From contig NC_079884.1 of the NCBI RefSeq assembly GCF_029227915.1, forward strand, positions 3,658,001 through 3,722,000: DNA of 64,000 nucleotides. Direction: 5' to 3'. The translations under genes were made by a program, and so were the position numbers. Below are positions 48,794 through 60,700 of the stretch, piece after piece. Within the stretch, counting starts at the first letter, position 1. Every line of letters starts with the position of its first letter. The notes under the pieces are model-generated. The model had not been told where the DNA came from and ran no database searches. It saw only the letters and a program-made list of their open reading frames with translations. The DNA is from Hydractinia symbiolongicarpus (lineage: Eukaryota > Cnidaria > Hydrozoa > Anthoathecata > Hydractiniidae).

Positions 48794-51700
48794 AAATGAT
48801 TACCTCAATATCAGATATTTGTCTATTGTTTGTATTTTTAGCAGATATAGAGAGAAAATTTCTTTAGCGTTCTGTCTCTAAATAATCAAAACATTAGAAT
48901 ATTTCATCACTTCATCAATCATACTGTAATCAATTAATCGCACTTATTTTATGTTTAGTTTTATCGCTGACTTTGTTAGCATGTCACAACAGTAACGAGC
49001 AAATGCATTAGAGGTATACAATCGATAATGTAAAAACAAGGAGCTTTCCTTTCCTTAACAAAAAATGACCACCCTCACGTCCTTCCTTGATAGACGCCAA
49101 ACTCAGTCAATGAATATCGGTTAAAAAATACCTTTATGCTTTGCATGGGGTCCGAAATATAGCTACGGCGCAATTATTTTGACTGTAGCCGTTAGCCTGT
49201 AAAAAATCCGCGGGTCCCCGTCAGGAAATTATCTACTCTACGGTGAACCCGAAATCAAGATGCGCGCAGCCATTTTGAGCACACGTGTATTAATAAAGGA
49301 GACTAAAGTCGTTAACCCGTGGTTATATATATTTATGGATACGCCAGTCCCTTATATTCCGCGTTTATCGTACACATTTCGTGCATTTTTAGTACGAAGT
49401 GATCTTGGCAGCCATATTGCAGACGAAATACGGCTATTATTATATAGTGATTTGAATATCTTACGAGAATTTGTAACCGGTTAAGTTTTTTTTTGCAAGC
49501 GATCAATCGCAAAAAACTCATAACTGATAAATTTTTTGACCTGCGAAATTAAATTTAGTAAACAGTAATACTCTCAAAAATCAGTCCCATTTAAGTACAC
49601 GTACCAACTTTTCCTGCTGACACCATATCATTACGTTTGATAACCCCTAAAATTAAATAGATGTTGATGAAATTTATTTTAGCAACGCAATCCAAGGGTT
49701 TTTCTTTTCCACAGCTATAAAACACTCGACTTACTAGTGCAATTTTTGAAAATGTTTCAACAGCCACTCGAGAGAAGATTTTATCTTCCAGCGGTTTCAA
49801 TAAAAAATTTAATAAATCCTAAAAATACAACAGTCTTCTACTAGTAACATTCGAGTCACCTATTCAAATTTACGTGACCGGTTTGTGTTTTGAACACACT
49901 TAAAGAAAAAAGTGTACTAAGGAGTAAATTATAAAATAGGTATGAAATGTTTGAGAGAGTTGGTTGGGTTAACTTACTTTTCATATTGGTAAGAAGAAAG
50001 GATTTGGTTGCCACTCTTTTTGTGAAGTCAAATTTGAAGGGTTTTGAGGAGTTTTGATAAGAGCTTTTATTAAAAAAAAACAAAAAAAACGGTATTTTCA
50101 TATAAAAAAAGAAGGAGATTAGGTCAATTTTTTCAAAGAAATTAAAAATATATTAGGAACATTTGATTTTTAAGGTAACGCCATGAGTAAAAAACAAATT
50201 ATTTCTGCACCCATGGTAGCATTTTGTTGCATTATGGGGATAAAAACATTTAACAAAACAAGTAGTTTTCTGAAATAAAAACTGAGAAGATCAGGTAATC
50301 AGGAGATTTGAGGAAAAAAAATGTTAACGTCTACTTTTGGCGGAGATTCGAGGATTTTTGTGGAGACATCTTAAAATTGAGGAGAATTGAGGGGTTTTAA
50401 GGAGGGGTGACAAAAGATTAATAGCAGTGACTCACCAGAGACATCCTCACTGAATCATCTGCAGATCTAAAAACAAAACAAATCAAAACATTATAACAAT
50501 GTAAAGTTTGCTGCTCAAAAAAAAACATCCATACTTACATTCGAAGAGTTTCAGCTATATGTCGAGAGGCTAGTTGAAACAGAGTGTCGCATCTAAACAT
50601 GAAATTTTCACTATTTTACTTGTTCCGTTTGCGGAATTTTTTTTATTTTAGGTCATTTATGGCCTGCTTTAAAACGAGAGGGCGTTAATGACGACAGGCG
50701 CTACTTCAAATGCTCACGAAATTCTTATACGCAAACATCTAATGACGATCGACTCAACGACTTTTCACGCGACATAGAAAAAAAATTACCGCCATTAGAA
50801 CCGGTGTTACGTAGACAATAGCGACCTTACAAAACTAGGACAGGGCGAGCTACGATGAATGGATATATTCTTTTTTTAATGCGCATGTACAGATCAGGGT
50901 AAAACACCAAAAACAAAGTTGCCAAACCTCAAATATTCTAGCGAAATAAAAATGTCCTGAAAATACTTATGATAAAAGCACGCAGAAAAAGCAAATAATA
51001 ATACTTGATTGGCAAATTTGACCACGGACAACAAAGAACAAAAGAATTCACGAAAAAACTTAACGAAATTATTTAGTTTATTTTTATATATATATTACTG
51101 TATTTTTCTATGAATGGATATGCTAAGGGTTCAACATTTTAACCAGCACCCTGTACATGATATTTACGCATTAATAATTCGGAATATATTTCATTATGAG
51201 AAAGTAAGGAAGCATCAGTACAAACCTATACACCACAGGAAATTGATCAACTTGAATTGACTGAACAAAAGTGATATGAAGAAATGCCACAAATCCAACA
51301 GAATCAAGATGCAAATTTTCTAAAACAAATTCAACAAACGCATAATTCATGTAGACGCTATCAATTTTATTTGATCTTATTACCGTGTATGTTACTCATT
51401 AAGATTACCTTTCGCTATATGTTCAAGCAGTTGAGAAAACGACATCAAATCATGGACACACATCTATAAAAAAAAAACAATTATTTTTCCCCTTTGGGAA
51501 TTCTTCCTGCCTTATTGCAATGAAAGTGATGTACAACCAATCAAACAGTCAAGTAGTCATTATTGAAATTTAACAATTAAACTTAACACTCCAAATATTT
51601 GGTCCAAATATAAGGTTGCACTAGTGACGCCTTAGAGGGATTGAGTTTAAGAAAAAAATTAAACTTTAAATACTGTGTATTCCATACGAAGGTGTTGTTA

Positions 51701-54700
51701 CCGTTATTTTATTCCAGTCACCATGGAAACTGAAAAGGATATTCTTCTTCACTAGGATGCCTAAAAAACACAACAGACTGCAAAAAATATGTTAGCTGTT
51801 CTTCGAAGGAAAAAAAACCAGTTTGCTCATAAGCTTTTAACATGTTGGATGGAACTGTTCTTTAGGTAATCTGTTTTTGCAGAAAGGGGTGTGTGTGTGT
51901 GTGTAAGGGGAGGGGGGTGTTGGGGGCAATTTCAACAAAAGTCTTAAAATTATAGGGGGAACAAGTATACATGGAACACAAGAGAAAAAATCAACTTTGA
52001 CAAAGAAGTTAAAATAAAGAAATAAATCAAAGGCAATGTGTTCAATGGAAATCTAAAATCACAATTTCAATCACTATCCAATTACTCCAACTATATATAG
52101 GTTAATCCTCCACCCCAATAATTAGAGAGATCTCTATAACACTTATTGTACACTGTCTCTCAGTTACAACATGTACTCACGAAACTTTTAGGTTATTGAG
52201 GACCAAGCTTTAAGGTCCCACTAAACAGCCAATTTTACAGCCCCTGACATAGAGTATAGTATAATCTATAATTCTTGGTATACATTCTCAGTGATTTGAT
52301 TACCTAACCAAATATTGTAATTATTGAACTGATTTTATTCGAAGTGGTTTGGCAAAGGTATACAAACTGTGGGTAAGCTGTAAGAAGTATAGTTATTAAC
52401 CTTACTTATCGGAGAAAATTGGAACAAATATCCACTACGTGCTATATCTTTGTGGATAACATTAGAACGGTTAACCTAATGACCTTGTTGCTGGCGATTT
52501 GTTAATCAATTTGAAATGGAATGACGTTGTGCACAACATTTTAAAGCTTTTTCAGATTCATTATGAATTTAAAAGTAAAAGTAAAGTTATTATGCTATAA
52601 ATAAATAAAGTAAAAATTCGTGAAAAAAAATATTTAAAAAATACATTATATTGATGTACAGTGTCTGTCGGAGATATTTCTCATTAAGAAAAATTTTACT
52701 TTTCCATAACAAACCCAAGTGAAACTATATAACTAGGTTAATTATTTATACATTGCAGCAAAGCTTTTTTCAATTTCCAAAAAACCTATTTATAATATGA
52801 TCGTTTTTTGAAGACAACTTAATTTTATATGCACAATGTTTTTTAAAACATTGAAGTGAAGAAAAACACATGTCACACAAGAGGAAAGAACAGCTTCAAA
52901 CTTGATCGCCTGTTATTAAAAATGACTGTGAGAAAGTGATGCTGGCATGGGTTTATACAGAGATATTATTCTCAGCATCCTCATGATTATTTTATCCGTT
53001 ACCATAGTGATATTAAACACAGCATGTTTGCTGATAACCACCACCTCTTCAAAACTCCGAAGCAATCCTTCATCAGTGTTATTAATAAGCCTTCTCTCTC
53101 TGCATTTGTTTCAAGGATGTGTTGTGATCCCATGTCAAATAGGAGAGTTGCATATTTCGAACCACATACTGTCGGTGCTATCACAAGCACTCTTCACCAC
53201 AGCCAATTGTGGCATTTGCATTCATGTATTAACGATCGCTATAGACCGTTTGTTGGCTGTTAAGCTGCTGGCATCTTATAAGAACCAAGTAACAAGGAAA
53301 CGGATGACAATTTCGATTACTTTTGTCTGGATGTATATTATTATAACTAGTTCTATACCATTCCTAACGAATGAGAATACTGCGTTGATTTACCATGAAA
53401 CATCAACCTGGCGTTACTACATTATTATCATCAACATGGTTTTGCCTTCTGCAGCGATTATTGTTATTTATACAATGGTGTTCCAAACCATGAAAGAAAA
53501 ATACAAAGTCAATCCATTGCAAGACTCAATAAAATCAAAAACCAATCTTAACACAATCTCAACTCCATTCGAGGTGCCCTCCACATTGTTAGTAAGTCCA
53601 CAACATGTCATGACTCCTCTCCCAAGTACTTCAGATTCTCCAAAAATCATGGCAATCGTCAGTGCACTTAATCAGAGAAACGAAACAGAGAATGGAAAGT
53701 TGTCCGCTCCGTCTCAGTTTTGTGACAACCGATTAAAATCAATAGTAAATCGCTTTAAAAGTAATAAAAAAGTGGAAGACAAAGTCATTAAAAAGTCCAT
53801 CAAAACTACGTTTAAAATCATGCTGAGTTATATTGTCATGTGGGTGCCATGCATTACGTATAAATTAATCAACACAAGAACAGGTCTAAAACACAGTGGG
53901 AATACAAAAAGTTTGACAGAAATTATTATTTATACTGTTGCTTTTTTAGATAGTATCGTCTGTCCAGTTGTATATTGTTACTATAACTACGCATTTAAGA
54001 GCGAATATAAGAAGTTGAAACGCAGAAAGATAGGCAAATCACATCATATCAACTTGACAATTATGACACCAGTACTTCCGTCGAGGACTTTGCAACAAGG
54101 ACAATCCAAGATTTAAAAAAAACTTCTTTGGCAATCCAGTTTTCTACGTACATTATGGTGAAGCTAATTTTTAAAGTCATCTGAAAATGTTTTCCATATT
54201 TATTTATCATAAAAAAGAGGAAAAAAAAGAAAGAAAGAAATAAAATCACAAAGAATCAGTTTTTAGAGCAATATGAGAGTTTTCTTTTTTCTTTTTTTCA
54301 TAATTCGTACACCTATTTAATTAAGGTGTACAAGACTTAACAGATACTGAGCGGTTGTGATGTTGTACATACAAAGCCCAAGGTCAAAAGTACAGATCGA
54401 GCTTGGAGGTCTGTGCCCTTGACCAAGTTTTATTACCTGACTGTATCTGGTCTGCAAATAAATATTCCTTTGTAAACAAAACAAACAAAGCTATATTTAA
54501 GTTCCTATTCCCAAGGCACCAAGGAAGAAAAAATGCATGTTCGAGTTGGATACTTCTCGAATTCAAAATCATTCGATTTAAAATTGTGTAAGTACACAAA
54601 ACAAATTCAAATCATTGTTTAGGTGAAATCAAACGAAAGATGGTTTTAAGGAATTATATTTTTGTGTGCTATGAAAATGTTTTTTATTTGTTTACGTTTT

Positions 54701-57700
54701 TATGTTACCATTTTAGTAATGGCTTCCAAAACCGGTTAATATGCCTTCATACAAAGATCTGTTAGAATAAGACGTAAACCAATTAATTTATCGGGTTTTT
54801 TCATACTAACTGGTTTTTTGTATCAGTCAGGCAACAAAAGGAGATACAAACCATAAAGCAACCATTTAAATCCTATTCAATTCCTTTTAAAAGCGGCGCC
54901 CTTTATTAATATCCTTGGTTCAGAGTTTACTGGATATGCAAAGATTAGTGGCACACTTATTAGGACACAAGATACAAGAAATCCGCAGAATTTTACCAGC
55001 CTTAAAAGGGATTTTAATGCTGTTATAAAATATGATAAATAGGGAACTGCCTTAAGCATATCACAGAAGCATTGAAGAGCTCAAATAAGTTGATGTAAAT
55101 TAACTGTGTTTACTTACAACTGAAACAAAATATTTCTACTTTGTGTGATTTCATATTCACACCAATCATTTGATGTTGTTTCACTATATAGATTATCCAC
55201 GTCCACACACCTCCTCCTTTTAACTTTTGCCACCATGGTTGATGTAAACTTGCATATGCAATCATACATTGTTTCAAGTTCATCTTTTGTGTCACTATGC
55301 TCATACTCTTCTTCTGCTTCCACAGTTTCTTTATCTGACAAAGCATCTTCCATATATTTGGTTATTTCCTTTGTCACATCTTCAAAATGAATGGACTGTT
55401 TGCTTTTCAACTTCAAAAGAGCTACAATATGAAATTACGTACAGTAAAACTTTATAATGAACCAATATTCTAACAGTTTCCAGCAAACATTAAAAGTTAT
55501 ATTCACCTTGAGAACACGCATCAACAAGAATAACAAAGTCTTTGTAGGAGCATAAGGAGGAGATTTGTTCTACTAATGCTAGTATCATTTCTTTAGAACT
55601 GCAAACCTAAAAAACAATGTAAGCGAGACAGTTAAGGTATGAATAGGCCGACTGCTAATTTCCTTTTAGTAATCATGCCTCATATCAAAGCAAGCAAGTG
55701 TTTTTTCTAAATATAATTACAAAATTTTCAGTTCTATAATTTAAAGTCAGACGTTATTTCATACTTGTGGATTCCGTTAAAACACATATATCAAAAAATA
55801 GATAACCTATGCTAAGATACAACAAATTTCTCCGATTGAAAAGAGAAATTCTTATCGTTCTTTGACTTAATCATTTCATTACATTCCTGTTTACAGTTTT
55901 TAGGAAGCCAATGCCTATTACTGTTGAATATAAACGTGTACCAGATTGACATTATTCTTTTTGATCTTTCGTCTATAATGTATTTGTTTCTTTTAAATCA
56001 TATTCAGCACATTGAAATGACATGTATTTTAAAACCAGTGCTACTTATTAATTGCAGTTGAAAATAATAAGAAAATGTTAATTAAGTGTTGTCGATAAAA
56101 ATACACTTCTGTTTTTAATCTTTGCTACTTTCAAGGAACAAATGCCCACTAACTTTATACGAATGAACTTTTACAATTCAATGATCCACAAACCGGAAAT
56201 ATTATAAAAAAATTTATAAATCAAGTCATGCCTATGTGAAATTTTTCTATAATTTGAATAAATTTTCTTTGGGATTGATGTCAGTTACTTAATTCATTGC
56301 ATTAGGTAAACTGTGATATACTAGTCAAGAATGTTTTTCCACTATTTTGGTTTGGTATTTCCTTTTCCATGAAATAATTTTCCTCAGACAAAAGTCAAGT
56401 AGTCGACAGATATAAACTGCAGTGGTTGTAATATAGTCATAAATATTCGAGCCAATTTTGTGTATATTTAAAATACAGTACCTTCAGTACAAAGAATATT
56501 ATTGACTTAACGTTTTATGGGGTGGTTTTGGAACAATGTAAAGGAATGGCATAAAAAAAAGTTTGGTGATACCAAGTTCAAGAATTCAGGCACCTTAGGG
56601 AAGGGCAATAGTAGGGTGCCTTTACAGCTACACATATTTCCCAGATAGAAGAGACTAATATCCTAAATGTGATTCTGTGATTTTAATTTTTAGAAGACAG
56701 GTATAATGTCCTTAGGGATTTCAAAAATCTGCACAGGTGTTATTACTGTGACTATAGCTGCAGAAATGCACTGGTTTTTAAAGAAGAAACTTGGTATACT
56801 TTGTGTCACAGACAGATGTATTGGGTACTATGATAGATATTTTATTTATATTAAACATCTTGTAAACAGTTATTGAATTCAGGGTATTTGAGGGTGTAGA
56901 AAAATGTAATAGCTATATACATAGTATGGCTTCAGAAGTAAGCAACTCTGACCAAGATAATAATATGTAGATTTATTTAAAAAAACAAATGAAAAAGCAG
57001 TGAGTCATGCTAATATGCCATAACACAGAAAACCATGAAGATATTAAACTAAACAATTAGCAGTTAAAATAAAAAAAAAAAACTTTTGCACAACACACTT
57101 TCATGGCCGATTTACCGACAAACTTATTTTACAACACTTTATAAATAAAGTGCATGACACTTACCCCCAATAAGACATTTAAACATGACTTGATGGCAGT
57201 TACTTCCTCTTCACTAAATTGGTTTAAATGTTGAAAAAAAATGCCAACAAGTTCCCATCCACAATATGAAATACGCTCCTGGAAAAAACATTTAGAGATT
57301 GTACGTAGGGTAGCAGGGTTAAAACAACTCTTGAGCTGTCTCAAAAATTAAATTTTATATGACATTGATCATGTAAACCATTTGCTCTTCGCACTTTTAA
57401 TTTCTTCTTATCACTTTCCCTTTCCTTTGTGCAAGAAATTTCGAGAAACTACTTGGCCTTGTTAAAGGTGAAGAAAACAAGTCATTACACAGTAGAGATG
57501 TCATACCTGCCAAAATTAACCCAGAAATTGAAATCCATTTTCTTTCACATAGAAGTCTTATGATATCAATTTAAAGTGCAATGTTAACTAAATATATTCT
57601 AAACACTTTTCCTTCTTCTAAGCATCAATAAATTTCCCTGTGAATTCAGTTTTCCTCCAAGCTTTATAAACCTTTTTTTGTGTGTGTCTTGTTTACATAC

Positions 57701-60700
57701 TGTAAAAAACTCTAATAACAGACCCTTCTTCTAAATGCTCCTCTATTAAAGACCCCACCCTAAAAACCAAAATATAGTATATATAAAATAACAATATAGA
57801 TGCCCTCTTAGGAGTAACGTTTAATAGAGAAATATTAGAAGACGCATTTTTTGAATAAAAACTAATGACTTCAGTTGTTCTCACTCAAATTGTTCAAGCA
57901 GTTAATTTTTTAGTGTGGAAACTTCCTATATATCTTTGTAATTTATGATGAAGTTATAAGGTTTTATACTTTTTTTTGTTTCTTCACCTGTTTGTCCAAG
58001 AGGGTAGTCAAGATGGCAGCAAGCGGTGCGGACGAGCGTTTGTTGTTGTTATTCAATTTCATAATTTTTACAGTGAAATGTCCAGGTTTCACAAATGCAA
58101 CATCTGTCTGCTACTCTCAAACAAGTAATGTAGTAATTGACACAAAAGAAACGTTTATTTATCCTTCGATATGGCAATATGATCAAGAACACAAGATTAT
58201 CGTTCGAAGCAAACATTTTTCAAGTTACTCCTGTTACTTGCTGGAGATATTGAATCGTGCCCTGGACCGGCTAGAACTAGAAATGTTTGTACATCGTGTT
58301 CAAAGACAATCAGAAAGAATCAAAAAGCAGAAGAATGTGAAAATTGTAAGGTGAATTTCCATTTAAAATGTATGCGCGATGTCTATGAAAACAACACTGA
58401 AAAATTTTACTGCTCATTTTGCTCGAGTCAAAACCTGCCGAGTGAACGTTGCAAGTCCATTGATGACAATTTATCAGCTTTCATTAAGAAGCGTGGTTTG
58501 AAACTTTTTCATCAGAACTTGAACGTCATATTGAATAAATTAGACAGTGTAAAATTATTATTGTTGGATTCTGGAAAATTAATTCATATTTTCGGAGTTT
58601 CAGAAAGTCACACAGACTCCTCTGTAACGAATGCTGAGCTTTATGTTCCGGGGTACATCATTGAACGAAAAGATCGTAAAAATGTACCTTGTGGAGGCGT
58701 TCTTTGTTATATTCGGAAAGATATTAGTTATCAACGACGTTTTGATTTAGAAACTGATGGTCTTGAAATACTATGGATCGAAATATTCGTACCAAACAGT
58801 CGTTCGATATTGGTCTGTATTGCCTATAAACCCCCTTAAAAATTCAAAATATATTGATAAACACTTTAAAACCAAATTTTACGAGTCGTTGTCAATAGTT
58901 ACGGCAGAAGAAAAAGAGACCATTCTTTTAGGAGACATGAACAGTAACTATCATGCGAGTAATGACCCGGGAAATATTAAGGACACGCTCAAGTCTCATG
59001 GGTTTATACAAACGATTAAAAAAGTCACAAGAACAACCAAAACAACTAAAACGTTGATTGATGTCATAGTAACAACCAATGTCACTAAAATAGCAGATTC
59101 AATTGTTCACGCAAATTCTTACAGCGATCATGATCTTGTTGGTATAGTCCGTAAGATGCATGTCAAAAAATATATGCCGCGTAAAGTATTTGTCCGCAAC
59201 TACAAAAAATACAACAAAGACGAATTCAAATCAAATCTACGTAACGTACCATGGGAAAACTGTCTATCTCAACCAAATGTTAACGCTGCTTGGGATTTAT
59301 TTAAGAGTTATGTTATTAAAGTAATTGATATTCATGCACCTTTAATTGAAAAGAAAATTCGTGGCAAGGATAACCCATGGATGACGAAAGAAATTAAACT
59401 TAAAATGAATACTCGTGACTATTATCTCCGAGGGGCTAAACGTACTAATGCCAAAATCGATTGGTCCGCTTATAAACGTATGCGTAATAATGTAACAAAC
59501 GCTATACGTCATGCCAAATCTAACTATGTACGACATATTTTCAAAGAAAACATGCATCATCCAAAGCAATTCTGGAACCAAATCAAAAAATGTTATCCCT
59601 CAAAGGAAAAGGAAAGCCTGAGTAGATCATTTAAAATTGATGATTGTATCGTAACAGATAAAAAGCGTATTGCTGATAATTTCTGTACCTTTTTCTCAAC
59701 TATTGGTTCCTCTTTATCGAAGAAGATACCTTCAATTTCGAACTCTACATGGAAAACGTTTCCATGTCAAAGCTACCTTAGATGCGTGAACCTTCAAAAA
59801 GTGACTTTTAAGTTCAGTCCAGTTTTTGTTGACGATGTTTTACCGACTCTGAAATCAATAAGAAGATCAAAAGCATCTGGTGTTGCACCACCGATATCAT
59901 TCTTGATAAATTAGAGTTTTAAAGTAGGAACTTTTCCTACAGCTGAAAAAACTGCAAAAGTAACACCATTGTATAAATCTTTAGGAAAAAGGAGCTCTTT
60001 TGACAACTATAGACCGATATCTGTCCTGAATGTCATATCCAAAAAAATTGCTTGTCATCAAATTACAGACCATTTAGAGAACAATAACCTACTTAGTTCC
60101 TGTCAATGTGGGTTTCGTCGCAATCGATCTACACAACATGCGGTTTCAAAATTGGTTGATCACATTCGACACAACATTGACGGAGGTAAATATACTGGTG
60201 TTCTTTATATGGACTTTTCGAAAGCATTCAACACCGTCAATCATTCATGCTTATTGCAAAAGTTACCTTACTATGGAATAAATGGAGTTGAACTTGAATG
60301 GTTCAGTAACTACTTGTTTAATCGAAAACAACTTGTCGTGTATGAAGGAGTATATTCCAATGTAGAAAGTATAACACATGGTGTACCACAAGGTTCCATT
60401 CTTGGACCCTTGTTGTTTCTTATCTTAGTTAATGACCTCCAGTCCCAGCTTACCATATGTTTCTTGTTGATGTATGCTGATGACACTGTACTATATTTTT
60501 CCGACAAATTATCATCCAACATCGAGAAACTTATAAATGAAGAAGCTGAAATTGTTCAAAGATGGGTGAACGACAATTGTTTGCTACTTAACCTTAAAAA
60601 AGGAAAAACTGAATTTGTATTATATGGTTCCCGTCCATCCAAACAACCAAATTGTTTGATCAATATCAATACTGTAGAATTGAACCGACCTGAATCGTAC

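Noticed and set aside
53024-53263. 79-codon frame overlapping the GPCR gene
   Set aside because: Shadow in another frame of the receptor coding sequence.
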